DNA from: Zymoseptoria tritici IPO323
Taxonomy: Eukaryota > Ascomycota > Dothideomycetes > Mycosphaerellales > Mycosphaerellaceae
Assembly: GCF_000219625.1 (NCBI RefSeq)
Contig: NC_018218.1
Location: 3,100,001 to 3,164,000 of the forward strand
Length of the DNA: 64,000 nucleotides
Direction of reading: 5' to 3'
A program made the translations under genes and the position numbers. Below, piece by piece: positions 32,289 through 44,519 of the stretch. Position 1 is the stretch's first letter. Each line of letters opens with the position of its first letter. Below the pieces are notes generated by a model that saw nothing but the letters and a program-made list of their open reading frames with translations, did not search any database and had not been told where the DNA came from.

Positions 32289-33914
32289 ATGGAGTCACAC
32301 TGGATCGCGCGCTGCGTGCTCCTGGCCTTCGCCGGCATCTTCATCATGGCCAACATGGGCGCAGATTTGGTCATCTACTGCGCGCTCTCCGCCGTCGCTT
32401 TAGTATTAATCATGTCCGCCACTCTCTACATCATCGCCGCCTACGACCGATGGTTCGAAAATCTCTTCTCTTGCGCCGATCCCACTCCAACCAACGACCA
32501 CCTCGCCTGCGACCGCCACAGCAGCAGCACCAAACCTACATGCGCCGACGAGTCAAACGACTACTTCACTCGCCCCTACACTCCGAAGAAGTTCGTGCCT
32601 TACTGGAACGACCCCACCTACATCGAGCCACCAAAGAGAGCTATCTCGCCATGCCGTGAATTATCGCAGGCGGAGGTGGACGCTGCCATCAAGTCGCGCG
32701 CCGACCGCGAGGCCCGCGAAGTCGAGGCCACACAACTCGCCGAGTCGAAACGCCTTGCGCGTGAGAAGAAGGATTTGCTCGACCACGCTCGCGACGCCGC
32801 GAAAGCCTCGCTCACCGCTGCCGCCGCCCGCAAAGCCAAGGCCAATGCCATGACCGCAGAGACTTTCTCCGAGAGATTGAGAGCACTCGAGGCGCAAGGC
32901 CCTCTCTCCCGCGACGACGTCGAGATGCGCCAATTGCGCGCACTCGCTCCACATCTCCAGCGCGGCTTGGTCGGACGACGGGACGATGGGCTTTGGCTCA
33001 CACAGCCTCTTGGCTACGAGCCAATGCTGATCGACATCACCTCCGGCTCCGTCTACTCGCCCTCCGCTCTCTTCTCCTCGCCGAATGAGCCTTACCAGGC
33101 CATTCAATCCGACAACAATGCGCCAGAATCGGTGCGCCGCTCAGTATCGGAGGCGCCTTCTTCTTTCTTTTCTTCAGCGCACTTCAAGCGGTACCAGGAC
33201 ATCGCAGCGCCTTCCACGTCGACAGAGCAGGGTATGTTCGCCGAGTCGAGTGAGCCTTTCCAGGCCACTCAATCCATCGACACGGCGCCCAAGAAGAACC
33301 CTTTCGGCCTTCCGGCCTGCGTTGCTTCCATGGTCATGGTGCCGGACCATGCGGCGGCAACTGTTCATGTGCCATCAGAGCCGGCGAGCGTGGTCGAGTC
33401 ACTGGCACCACCAGCCTCCTCGCAACCGAAGTTTGCTTTCGGCGATGTGCCGGTTGCCAGCCAGGCAGAATCGGCGCGGGCGGCTGAGGAGCGAGCCCCG
33501 ATCGCTCGCACATTCGCGACGCACAACCCCATCCTGGATCAAGTCACAATCAAGCTCCAGCGGGAGAAGGCGAAAGAATTGCTGGAATGTATCCGGAACT
33601 TCGCCGGACTTTCCCGGAACAACCCAGAAGGTACGGTCAATGACCTGGAAAATGCTTGCGTCGAACTCCGTGTGCATTTGGGATGGGTGCGGGACTACAT
33701 CATGACCGCCAAGAAGCCCGACGGTACATGGAAGAGTGAGATCACGCACGCATTTCGTCTGAAGGGCGCAGGGATCGGTCAATCTGCATGGATCAACATG
33801 AAGAGTGAAATGTCCGCCCTTTGCCAAGACTCCAAATGGAGCAACAGCTACCTCGGCCAGGCATTGGCAGTCGTGCTGGAGATCGAGAACCTCACACCGG
33901 AGAACCACCTTTGA
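32289..33914 (+). CDS. Unrecognised membrane-anchored protein with helical and C-terminal domains
   Basis: Not assigned to a known family. From the ATG at 32289 the frame codes 541 residues; it is open upstream to 31956, but that part looks like a leader. Two transmembrane helices are clear (WIARCVLLAFAGIFIMANM and YCALSAVALVLIMSATLYII). Next comes a long Ala/Arg/Glu/Lys-rich helix (about residues 130-220: SQAEVDAAIKSRADREAREV onward), then a Ser/Pro-rich linker with two similar blocks (FSSPNEPYQAIQSD and FAESSEPFQATQSI). A compact C-terminal segment follows (about 415-541: NPILDQVTIKLQREKAKELL to VLEIENLTPENHL). The layout suggests a membrane-tethered cytosolic protein. Compare the gene at 38300-39444, which shares the overall order. 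Confidence 0.7.
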   Translation: MESHWIARCVLLAFAGIFIMANMGADLVIYCALSAVALVLIMSATLYIIAAYDRWFENLFSCADPTPTNDHLACDRHSSSTKPTCADESNDYFTRPYTPKKFVPYWNDPTYIEPPKRAISPCRELSQAEVDAAIKSRADREAREVEATQLAESKRLAREKKDLLDHARDAAKASLTAAAARKAKANAMTAETFSERLRALEAQGPLSRDDVEMRQLRALAPHLQRGLVGRRDDGLWLTQPLGYEPMLIDITSGSVYSPSALFSSPNEPYQAIQSDNNAPESVRRSVSEAPSSFFSSAHFKRYQDIAAPSTSTEQGMFAESSEPFQATQSIDTAPKKNPFGLPACVASMVMVPDHAAATVHVPSEPASVVESLAPPASSQPKFAFGDVPVASQAESARAAEERAPIARTFATHNPILDQVTIKLQREKAKELLECIRNFAGLSRNNPEGTVNDLENACVELRVHLGWVRDYIMTAKKPDGTWKSEITHAFRLKGAGIGQSAWINMKSEMSALCQDSKWSNSYLGQALAVVLEIENLTPENHL

Positions 33915-34644
33915 GCCAAGAATGACTGCTTTCGTGGGGTGGAGGAAGTGGAAATCGATCACGGCTGTGACGATAGGATAGGGCTGTGCCAATGGACGGA
34001 TTGTCGTACCGATCACGGACGAAGGGATAAGGGAGAGGCTATGGCCCGAAGAGAGGCAAGGAATCGATTGCGGATGGCATCGATGCGAAGGAACTGTGGT
34101 AATTAATGGGAAGCTGGTCATCTGCAGACACTCTCGATTGAAGAGAGAGCTCGTCATGGACGCAGGACAAGAAGCAGGCGTTTTGATTGCATGATACCCA
34201 TGTCGATTTGCGTGGTATGAAACGAACTGAATGGACTCAAACTCAAATGGTTACATGGCTCTCGTTGTACTTGCTCTGCCATGCTATTTCAGCACAGCCA
34301 TTCGTATTCCGAGCCAATTGCACGCTTATAGATGGTTAGTGCTGAGACACCACGCCGGCAGAGCATGGTCTTCGTTCTCAACTGCCGTCTATAAGAGAGT
34401 AAACTGCTTACCTAAGGTAATACTCACGCCATTGGCAGCTCAGGGTCCCTTGGACTCGACCGGGAACCGTGGAGGACTAACGCGAATCAACATTCAGGCT
34501 AGAATAGAACTACCTGTGCGATCAAAGCAGGCAGCGCAGGTAGGTCTGTGTCTACCTTTTCCTTTAACGCGGGAGGGCTATGTCCAGCCTTGCTCCTCAA
34601 CATTCTTTCCTCTCCGGCGCGTGGAGATCCTATATGCCAACAAG
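33915..34644. other. Intergenic
   Basis: No gene seen. The Zn2Cys6 frame is open from 34231, but only the sequence after 34645 matches the family. Confidence 0.4.
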
Positions 34645-37259
34645 ATGTCCTCCTCCACAGCATCAGAGATACCCTCACACCGTTCCTGTGCAAGCTGTCG
34701 ATCCCACAAAGTGCGCTGCATCCCGGACGAGCACAACCCTGCCGCCTGCCAGCGATGTGTGCGGGCGAGGAGAGAGTGCGTGTTCACGCCGGTGCAGAGG
34801 CGGAAGCAGAGGGTCCGGACGGATACGAGAGTCGCGGAACTGGAGAAAGAGATGCGAGCCATGAGAGCTGCGTTGAAGCAGAAGGAGGAAGAAGCCACAA
34901 AGCCTGCGAGCCCACCGAACCTGGCGGCGACGACCGCGACGACGGCGAATCCACCGAACTTGTGGTATAAGGATAGCCTGCCACATGCTTCGAGTCTAGG
35001 GCAGGATACGACGAGGATACAAGCTCAATCGATTCCAGCTCCCGCTCCGGTTCCTGCGGTACAGCGACAGCTCATGTCCAGCTGGTCTAAAGTATCCGAC
35101 GCTCAGGGTTTTGATGATTCCCAAGATGTCGTTGGCAAAGGCATCGTTTCAATGGCCACCGCACGACTTCTCGTCGAGTGCTACCGAACTCATCTCTCCC
35201 CGCGATACCCCATCGTTTCCCTTCATCCCGACATGACGGCAGAGCGACTACGCGAAAAGGCTCCGACCTTGTTCCTGGCCGTCATCGCCGCTGCTGCGTA
35301 CAGAGACGATTCGGACTTGTCAACCACTCTCGATAAAGAACTGCTGCAGCAATACGCCACTCGTAACATCGTGCAGTCGGAGAAGAGCTTGGACCTCGTC
35401 CAAGCACTGTTGATCAGTTCGACTTGGTACAACCCTCCCACCAAGTATGGCCATGTACGTACAATCCCACCCTATAGACGGGCTGGCTGAATCACAGAGC
35501 GTCAAGTGTAATATCCACTGTGCTATCGACTGATGAATTGCTGCAGCTCAAATACTACGAATACATGCACATGGCGGCTGCCATGGCCATGGAGATTGGC
35601 ATAGGATCACGATCTTCAAGATACCGAATTCGAAAAATACGTCCAGACATCTCGCCTCGAGCCCCTTCTGATCAAAACCCCGACGCATCTCCTCGGCAAA
35701 TGTCTGCCAGCTGGGATGTGGCCAGCTTCGAAAGCAGAAGAACACTGCTCGCCTGCCACATCAGTTGTACTTGCATCTGCTTCACCATGAGGCGGCCGAT
35801 GATACTGAGAACCACGAACTACATCCGAGAATGCGTGGACCTGCTCGACAAGTACCCTGAGCTCCCCACGGATCCCCTTCTGGTGGCTTGGGCTCGTCTG
35901 AGCATACTGTGTGAAGCTATCAGTACTGCTCTAGGGTACGAGGACGGTGGCATTGAAAGCATTACCGACGTCCGCACACAAATCATGGTGAAAGGTTTCG
36001 CAAGAGAGCTCTCGGACTGGCGTGCCAATGTTCCGGAGCTTCCTAGAGGCAGTGAGGCGCTCTTCCTGATGTACTACAACATACGACTTTGCCTGTTTGA
36101 GCTGGTGCTGCACATCGAACATTCTCCCGACGACTTTAGAGCTCCATATCAGATGGGTCTCGTGCAGCCGGTATGCCTTTCCTCCTGCTCGCAACCTTGA
36201 CCGCGACTGACCCTCGCAGTTCGATTCACAAGACGTAGATGACATACCCACGCAAGTGCTGGCTGAAGGCATTGCAGAATGCATATCAAGCGCCCACGCG
36301 GCCATTGACATATTTGTGTCTATGTGAGTGACTTTACATGACCCTTCTATCGGTCCGGTATTAACCTCCTTTGCTACTGAAAGGGATGACGACAGTCTTA
36401 AATCTCTCACCGGCTTCGATTACGTCCGGACAACGGGGTCTCCGTTCGTCCTCGCCAAACTATGCCTCTCAGCCGTACAACCTCATGGCCGTATCGGCTC
36501 GGTTCTGGACCGCACAACTCTCAAAGTCGAACACTATATGGACCGCATAATCTCCCGAGTACGAGGCGTCCTAGACAAGCACCGAACTCGCTCTCCCATG
36601 CTTGTGCTTGCTCTACTATCTATGCTGCAACAATGGTGTATTGATCCTTTGGGGATGAGTCGCAACTTAAAGATCGAGATGGAGGAGATGGCCTCGAGCG
36701 CCAAAGCAGAAACGATGGACACAGATGAGGAGTATGAGCGGCTCGCGGTCATCAAGCTGGAGGTATGTTCAATAAGCAAAGCGAACATCTCGAGACCAAC
36801 AGCGACTGACTCTTCTTGCAGGGCCCTCGTGTCGAAGAGATGATGAGCAGTCCAGAAGATTCCGAACCCCAGCAGACCGAGCCTCAGGCCGACCGACCGA
36901 TTCCACGACAACACAAACCAGACCACATTGCTCCAATGTCCGCTAATGTCAACATCCCGCAAGCAAACTTTCCCCAATTCCTTGGGCCACAAATGAACCA
37001 GCCGCACCCGCAGAACACGGCCAACGATCATAACATAGCTTTGAACACCAACACCAACGACGACATTTACGCGCACTCCATGGACTCCATGAACCTGGAA
37101 ATGGACTCGTTGCAATTTATGGGCGATATGAGCGCTTTCAATGGCGGTCTGACGGGTCTTGAGCCGTGGAATGATCTTCCTGCGGACGTGACTGATATGG
37201 GTGACCTAAATTGGGCCATGGGGTCGACGAACTTTGATCAACAGGGCGGGCCATTCTGA
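34645..37259 (+). CDS. Zn2Cys6 fungal-type transcription factor
   Basis: Five exons (34645-35454, 35547-36170, 36220-36323, 36384-36762, 36822-37259) give 784 residues. The binuclear zinc cluster CASCRSHKVRC...CQRCVRARREC has spacing CX2CX6CX9CX2CX6C near residues 15-45. It is followed by a basic linker (RRKQRVR) and a short coiled coil (RVAELEKEMRAMRAALKQKE) that would allow dimer binding to CGG-type sites. The fungal regulatory middle homology region is visible from LVECYRTHLSPRYPIVSLHP through YYEYMHMAAAMAMEIGIGS to the GSPFVLAKLCLSAVQPHGRI part. The C-terminus is acidic and Asn/Met-rich, a plausible activation domain. All junctions keep phase. Target pathway unknown; flanking genes are two unrecognised membrane proteins. 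Confidence 0.9.
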
Positions 37260-38299
37260 GGATTTGATCGAGAGTGATATGTCAAAAATTTGTCCTCCGA
37301 TAATTTGAACATCACGGGCGAGGCTGTTGATGCCATCGCAAGCCATGCGATCTCAAACGGAGCGGAGTGGCAAGCGAGGGGCGCGGCACAATGTGCAATC
37401 TCTGCTGGACAAGCAAGGCGCCCACCTGCGCCTTGGCTGCGATGCCACTGATCAACGTTTAGAAGTCGTGGCAAGGTCTGCGATTCATGATCGAGCCATG
37501 CGGCGACCCGCTCGTCACACCATGCCAGGCATGGAAGACAGACCTCAAGTGCCCTTCTTCCGCAGCCGACGAGGAGCGGCGATAACCACTCGTCGTGCAG
37601 GTTGAGGTCCTTGTACGATCTGTCGTAATGGAGGGTGAAGGATAGCAGTAGAAATTGCAATGGGATTGGAGAAATGTTGGCCTGGAGCACAGATTGTTGG
37701 AGCAACTTATCCAAGTGTACATACTTGGTCTCTCAATCGAGTCTGAACGACACTGCAACGCTTTCCAAACACGCCAATCTGAGCAACGTTTCGGCTCTTG
37801 CGCAGTCATGGAGTGCCATGCGACCTTCTTTGGCAGACCATCGTCCTTGATGGCTCGTTCCAGCGGCCGCACGTTCACGCGGCGTCCGACACTTCCAACG
37901 TCTTGCGTTCATCCCAGAGCCCTTCAATCTACTCCTTCCATTCCACCCTCAACTGCCATGACGAGCAGGAGACAACAGTGCAGCATTTCGATCTGCCGGC
38001 TGTTTGATCTCCACGCCGAACCTTCTCAATCTGACCCAAGTACTCCATGTCGATTGATGAGCGTCATCATTTGCAGCGGCACCTGTCTTGGCCAGCTTGC
38101 ATTCTGATCGCTTCATCTCCTCCTCCAGACCTGCACTTGCTCCATGCCTTGGATTTTGGCAGCTGTAGACTTGTTTTCCACCTCAGCAAACAAGTCTCCT
38201 CATCGCTGCGAAAGCGCATGCGTGTGAGATCTTGCCTGCGTTTCCTTCGAATTCCACGGTGACCAGGAATATGCCATCCTGACGTCCAAGCGGACGCTC
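37260..38299. other. Intergenic, convergent
   Basis: Overlapping frames of up to 158 codons on both strands, none with a family signature. Nothing supported. Confidence 0.4.
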
Positions 38300-39444
38300 T
38301 CAGACCCACGAGACATCCATGCAGCTGTCGTCCACTTGCAATGCAGGGTGGTACGGAGGCCCCGACGTGCTGCTCATTCGTGGACTGAACGACCATTCCA
38401 TCAGCTCGCCACCGACCCACAGCCGTTCGCCATCGTTACACTCCAAGGACAGATTGAGCACCTTCTGCTTCACGTGACCCAAGTCTGTCTTGACCCACTT
38501 GCCGGGCATACGAGAGGCTTCGAAATCGTACTCGCCCAGCGAGGAACGCTTGCGTTTGCTTAGAGGCGTGGCTGGTGGGCTCGAGACTGGCGTGGTAGGC
38601 GGGGATGGTGGGAGTGTGATCAGCGCGGCAGCAACGGGCGGAGATTGGGTGATGAGGCTCGAGGAGATCGCTGCCGTTGGCACTGCTGTTGGCGATTCGG
38701 GCGGCGTGATCGGTGTGGTTGAGGGAGAAGCTTTAGGAGTAGCGGCGGCAGTATCGTCTTCGCATGCCTGGTGGAGCACAGTCACGATAGCTGCCGTGGC
38801 TTTCTTCTCATCGTCAGCCTCTTGGCGCGCTTCTTCTTCGCGACGTGAAGCCGTCTCTTGCAGCTGGGAGAGCAACGCCATCCTGGTGTCGAAGACCTCC
38901 CACTCGTGAGCCGACCAACAGAGGCTCTCGAAGGTGGCTGCGCGGCGCATGGCTTCTTGCTCAGCGGCAAGCCTCTTGCACCTCGCGGCGTGCTGTTTTG
39001 CTCTTCGTAGTGCCCGCACTCCATAGACACGATCGAGAGCTTCCATCTCCGCCTTGGTGAGCGGCGGGAGTGCGCTACGAATCGGTGCGTTGCTACGGTC
39101 GGTTGCATGGGTAGGCTTGCTGGTGAAGGTGTTTGCTTCGGTCTCGAAGACATGTGTGCGGGCGCTGTCGTCGCCTTCATCGCCGTCGTCTTCCATGGCC
39201 GTGCCGAGCAATTGCAGCATCGGCATTGACCAAGCGATCAGGATGCTCAGCGCACGGAAGAGGAATTGCCAGGCCAGGTAGACTCTGGCGAAGCATGCCT
39301 GTAGGCGCTGTTGCGGGTTAGTATGCTTCCATCAGGTGGAAGCGAGCGTTGGGGTGGCAGGAAGTGCTGAGCGGTCTGTGCGGATATACACACCTCCCAA
39401 TTGTACAGGACGAGCAGGGTCAGGACGAAGATGATGAAGTCCAT
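38300..39444 (-). CDS. Unrecognised membrane-anchored coiled-coil protein
   Basis: Exons 39444-39394 and 39307-38300 encode 352 residues. The first exon is a 17-residue hydrophobic start (MDFIIFVLTLLVLYNWE). After an 86-nt intron, ACFARVYLAWQFLFRALSILIAW supplies a second membrane segment. A charged helical stretch follows (LTKAEMEALDRVYGVRALRR, CKRLAAEQEAMRRAATF, ETASRREEEARQEADDEKK), then a Thr/Pro/Ser-rich linker (TPITPPESPTAVPTAAI and similar), a basic SKRKRSS patch and a short C-terminal segment ending DDSCMDVSWV. No enzyme motif is seen. The gene converges on the Zn2Cys6 regulator. Its order of parts resembles the gene at 32289-33914. Confidence 0.68.
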
Positions 39445-41639
39445 GATGAGAAGCTTGCGCGTTCGTTGTTGAGGGTGCAGAAGGGAAAGATGGTAAGAGT
39501 TTGATTGTGGTAGGTTTCTGAGCGCAGCGGAAGTCTGATGGGTGAGATGCCGTGGGTGTGAATGCGCTATTGAATGCAGCGATAGTGGTGCGGGTGCCTG
39601 GCGGTATCAGGGGGCAGTGGCGCAATGTCGATGCTCGGGGGTGGAATGGCGTTGGAAAGGTGGATGATCAAAGTTGATGAAGCTGAAGACGATTTCGAGA
39701 ATGACCGGCCGTTTGCTCCGATTGTCGCTTAATCTCGTTGGTGACGTGAAAATCGCACTTGTCTTGGCGATGAAGGTGAATGAATTTCGCTCGGCGATGG
39801 CTGAAGCATCCAGACTGGTACAGCTAGATGTGCTCGTGCGGGCTATGGAAACAAGAATGGAAAGAAACTGTGGCTTTTGCATATAGCTGAGTAAAGTAAA
39901 GAGATGCTGTGAATGCAAGATGTGATGGGAGTATTTATGAACGAAGAGAATATGAAAACGATCTGGGAATACCTTCTCTAGCGCTGTGATGGCCGCGAAC
40001 CATCGACTCATCTGATTGCCGGTATTCTTGAAGCATCAGGTCGTCGAGCGGCACAGTACGTGAGACCTTGAAGACTCTTGAACCTCGAAGATGTCTCCTT
40101 CACGCTGCCTGTCTTACATTGTATGTTGGGTCTTGCAGAGTGTCTTACACTGAGCAAGACGAAGCGAAAAATTCGCTGTCTGACGCGCTGAGGTTGGTAT
40201 CACCCATGAGAGGTCGCAAGCTTCCACGCCTTCTGGGCGTGCCTGAGAATAGTCGCAGTACGGCACACCATGAATGGCTGGACGCACCGTGTGCCGAGCA
40301 CTTCGGTCTGATGGCAGGCCGCAGTGTTGTGATCGCTTCGCTGGGAAGATCTAGATTCAGATGAGGCACATCGTGTTTGCTGCAACGAGAACTTGCCAGA
40401 TAGCACTCGAAAGTGTCTCAGACCGCGGATCTCGCTCGGAATGCGTTGACGCTGAGTAGGCCCATCTATCGCTGATGAGGAGTCTGTCTTGTCAGCCGAT
40501 GCAGGAAAATGCTCGGCAGTCCATAGTAGATAGCAGAGCACTGTCAATAAGTCGTCCGCCAAAGAACTGCGTGCAGATACCTTCTTACCCGCTGTTTCCT
40601 GCGGGCAATCTCGTACGTGGTGTACGCTCGCTGTCAGGCCGCCGCATGCCTGCCGAGCTCGAGGCATGAGAGTCCTGGTCTGCTGATATTATCGTCCTGC
40701 CTTGCTGTAGAGAAGATGTCCGCGTGATATGGGTGTCAGCTCTCGATATCGTGCGTGTGATCCTGCTTGCGGCATATGTCTTCCTCTCCTCGCACTGTAT
40801 CTGTTCCCATCTATCATACCATTGTGTATTCCGCTCGGCTGATCATCGTGATGTGCCTCTTCCATCCACCTCGAGACGGATCTCGTCTGTGCACCTCGCT
40901 CTCCTGCTGTGGTCATCCACTCTCTTCCACAGCAGTGACGCACGGAATATGAGCGAGTCGTGGCTCTTCTGCTGAGAGTCGCGGATGCCACGGATGTGCA
41001 CGAGAGCAGATGCAGATGGTAATGATCATGCCACATTGGTGTGTATCGCTCCTGCCCACCCACTCGTTTCAAGCATTCCCAGACAAACACTCGCCCTCTT
41101 CCGTCAACAAATCATGGGCCTGCTGGCGCTCGTGGAGCTCGCGATGCTCGTGGATGGTGGGTCGTCCTTGCGAAGGACATTCTCCGCACACGGTCGGCGG
41201 TCGGTAGTGAGGTCGGTCGGAAGGCGCTGTTGCAGATGCTGCCATCGCTACTGGTGGTCGTGATACCGCTCTGGCTCCCGATGGAGTTGCAGAGAGTATT
41301 GTGGTCGTCCCCAGGCTGGTGCCTGTCTCAAGCTCCGCAAGCCGATGATCGTCCTCAGGCACATCGCCGCCCCCTCCGCTCGCCACACAAAGTACAGCGA
41401 CCGAAAACGGCAAGCACAACGGCAGCAGCCCGACAGAAGAACGCCCGATACGGACAGGGGTCGCACAATGTCGGTAACGCTTAGCTTGACTTCAGCTGCT
41501 GTTTTGCCCGCCAGCGACGGTGAGCCCTCAAGGAGTTTGACAAACTCGCTGTCGCCTTCTGCAATATTGGGGATGTTTGCCTTGCAGCCAAGCACGATCC
41601 AATGCAAGCCAGCACCATGACATGTATCACAGTCGACCG

Positions 41640-42200
41640 ACCGCTCTGGCCAACGAGCAGAGAGCAGACGTGATCCTTCCACGGCTTCAGCGAATGGACG
41701 TTCTCGAGTCATAGCAGAGCTGGGCTCAACATCCGGCCTGCCACTCTCTCCAGCGAGCAGAAAGCCGACATGATCTTCTCACGACCTCGCCAACGCACAG
41801 CTTCGACAAGCAGAGCCGGGCACCATTGACCTGCTACTCTCCAGCGAGCATAAAATCGACACATTCTTTTCGAGCCTTGGCCAACGCACAGCTTCTAGGC
41901 AGAGCAGAGCCCGGCACCGCGTTCGGCAGCCGCTCTCGTCGATCAGCAGAAAGCGGATCTGATCCTCTCCGGGCTCCAGCATGGTACACTTAGACGGGAG
42001 AATAGAGAGAACCCTCGCATCATATCCAGCCCACAACTCTCGCCGGCAAACAAGTCCAGAGACGATCTTCTCGTAGCTCGGCCACCAGATCCATGAAGAC
42101 GAGAGCAGGCCCTCCTTGATATTGCTCCTCTTCGCCAGCGGACCCGGAAAGAATGCCAGAACCATGAAGGCCTCGGCGCCTTCTCCGGAGACCAAATATA
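41640..42200. repeat. Degenerate ~95-bp periodic array
   Basis: Related words recur at 91-100-base spacing: CAACGAGCAGAGAGCAGACG (about 41651), CCAGCGAGCAGAAAGCCGAC (41750), CCAGCGAGCATAAAATCGAC (41841) and GATCAGCAGAAAGCGGATCT (41941), each followed by a GATCNTCTC-like word. A second shared word is GCCAACGCACAGCTTC (about 41792 and 41880). Later units near 42040 and 42135 are fainter. Confidence 0.6.
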
Positions 42201-42299
42201 GCCAAGAGGAAAACCGCAATAGACGAAGAGGCTGGGGCTTTCCCTTGTCTTGCTGACCATTGTGGCCGTGGCCCGTTGCTACTACCCGTTCAACGCCCG

Positions 42300-42552
42300 G
42301 TGAGGCCTTCGGACTGGCTCAGACTCCTCTTTGGCATGACTGACAGTGCTGCTGGCCGGAGGACTGCAGAGTTTCCAGATGCACTCCTTTAAATTCAGAT
42401 CAGACCAGGAGAAGGGAGCTGCTGCAAGAGAGCCGGGGGAGACGATGAATCGACTCAGCCTCATCAGCATACGTGATTACGTCCTTGCCCTCTATACACA
42501 TCGCACGTTGCTGCAGCTGATCGAGTGGCCCAGTGAGGCCTTCGGACTGGCT
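42300..42552. repeat. 20-bp exact direct repeat, 233 bp apart
   Basis: GTGAGGCCTTCGGACTGGCT occurs at 42300-42319 and at 42533-42552. It may be the best preserved part of a diverged longer tandem repeat in the same block. Confidence 0.7.
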
Positions 42553-44519
42553 CTTGCTTCTACGGTCATAGCCCGAGAAATGCTGCTGAACAGGTTCTCC
42601 GCATGCTGATTGCGAACATCTCGAGTACGAGCATCTGTTCTACCCGGAGCAACGGCTGGACTTGATGATCGGGTGAAAGCTTGCAGTGAGTCCGGACTCC
42701 TGGACGACTGGCTTGCCTGACTTGCTGCACCATGGAACTCGGAACGGCTGCACGCCATGACAGACGACCTGCACAGGCCGTATGCAGCACTACGGTGCCT
42801 TGACCGCATCCCATGGCATCCATGCTGGGTCGCAGCAATGGCCGGAGGTATGCTTGCACGACTGCTCCGTATGTTCTTCTTGACTGCATCGGCGAGTTAT
42901 GAGAAATCAGACTCTTGTACGGCGATTTGCGCCGGCTTCCGACTGTTGCAGACATCACTGTCTCGTGATTTGTTGGCCCTCACAATTGCTTTCCTGGACG
43001 CCTGGCAATATATCTCTTTCTGTACAGACGGACTCTGTCTCTTCGACTAGACTCGAGTCACTGCCTGCTGCTCCGGCAAGCTGATACGGCCGAGCGACGG
43101 CTGCCAGATGAATGACGTGGGAGCCGGCGTATTGTCGAAGTCGAGCGGCACAACGCTGGGTCTCTGATTTTGTCTCGTTCTCGTTTCGCCAGGTTTCGCG
43201 AAGGTCTCTGCCAAGAGCTCACCGAAAGTGGCCTCACTGTCCTGACTCCTGTCTGCGACGCAGACACTCGAGCTGACTATGTCCTGGCATTGTTCTCCTT
43301 CTCATCTCAAAGCTGGCTCGTTTCCGTATCGCCGAGCAGATTCAATTTCAAGGATGCCAGCAGTGACAGGCATGACAGTCCCGGAAAGATTGCCGCCGCA
43401 TCCGAGCAATGCTAGTCCATCTCTCAAGCGCTCGGGGCGATCAGTGCAGGCTGAGCTTGCATGGGTGTATCGACATGGGGAGTAATTCGGACGCTGTGCG
43501 AGTCACGACCAGAGTGTCAGCCTAAAGCCCACGTCGCCGGCTTGAAAGTCAGTCAGCATTGTGAATGAGCATTCGAACCGTTGCCATCACTCCATACGAT
43601 TCACTGCCGTGTCGAACGCCTCCTGGGCGGTGAGGAGAGACGAATGGATCGAGTGTGCGTACCGGCAGGCTCAAATCTGCGAAAAACGAGCCGACAGGGC
43701 TAGATGCCGCGTAGCCACGCACATGTCCTTCCTTCGCAGGCAAATGCAGGCAAATGCAAGGTACGAACCATACCTCATAGGGCTATCAAGTCCCGTGGAA
43801 TGCTTGTTGCGATTAGGGTTGGTCCAGAAGATCTTCCCGTTGGAAATCCAGGGACTCCTTACGACTAGGGCATATCAAACGTGGGTCCACATCCAGAGAT
43901 CTCGCCGCACGACTGTGAGAGAAATCTTTGCAGTTTCTTCTACAGGGGCTGCGGAATCCACCTTGATATCAACGAGGAGCATGGGGCTATGAATAGTGTG
44001 GCGGAGATCCAGGAGCGGTTTCCACATGCCGGTCGGCACACCCTCGTCCGCTCATCTAAGACGAGGGTCAACGGTCGTTCCGAGAACACCACCATGCGAG
44101 CAACACATTTAGCGTCAGCACATCCTCGGTGCCAATGGCCGCTACCTGCTAGCAGAAGCGCCTCCCTGGAGGTATAACTATAATTGTGACCTCCTCCTCG
44201 ACACCATCCACCACTTTCTCCCCAGTTCTTGCGTTTCCCCCGTTGCCAGGTCGTTGCGCTGCCTCAGTACACACCTCCCCCGCTCACCTGGAGACCACCT
44301 TTCGTTCTTGCCTCAATCAGCTGCAAACGCGGAAGCCCCGTGACAGCGGCCAAGCCCGCACTCAAGTCTACAAAACAATTCCTCGAGCTTTTCCAAACCA
44401 TCTCTTCGACCACAACCTCGACTTTCTCATCTACCATCCAACACAACCATCAATCATCAAGACCTTCATCAACAAGACCTACACACGCTCCTTCAACTCA
44501 CTCAATCATCAGCGCCATC

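Larger units (their letters stand above)
39445..44519. other. 5-kb gene-poor block with degenerate arrays
   Basis: No supported gene. The block contains a ~95-bp periodic array (41640-42200), a 20-bp exact direct repeat (42300-42319 and 42533-42552) and an 8-bp stem with 11-nt loop near 44040-44066 (CCCTCGTC and GACGAGGG). Open frames up to 155 codons have no recognisable motif. Confidence 0.45.

Noticed and set aside
44040..44066. Hairpin CCCTCGTC / GACGAGGG
   Set aside because: An 8-bp stem with an 11-nt loop in non-coding DNA is expected by chance at this scale, and no terminator or RNA context supports it.
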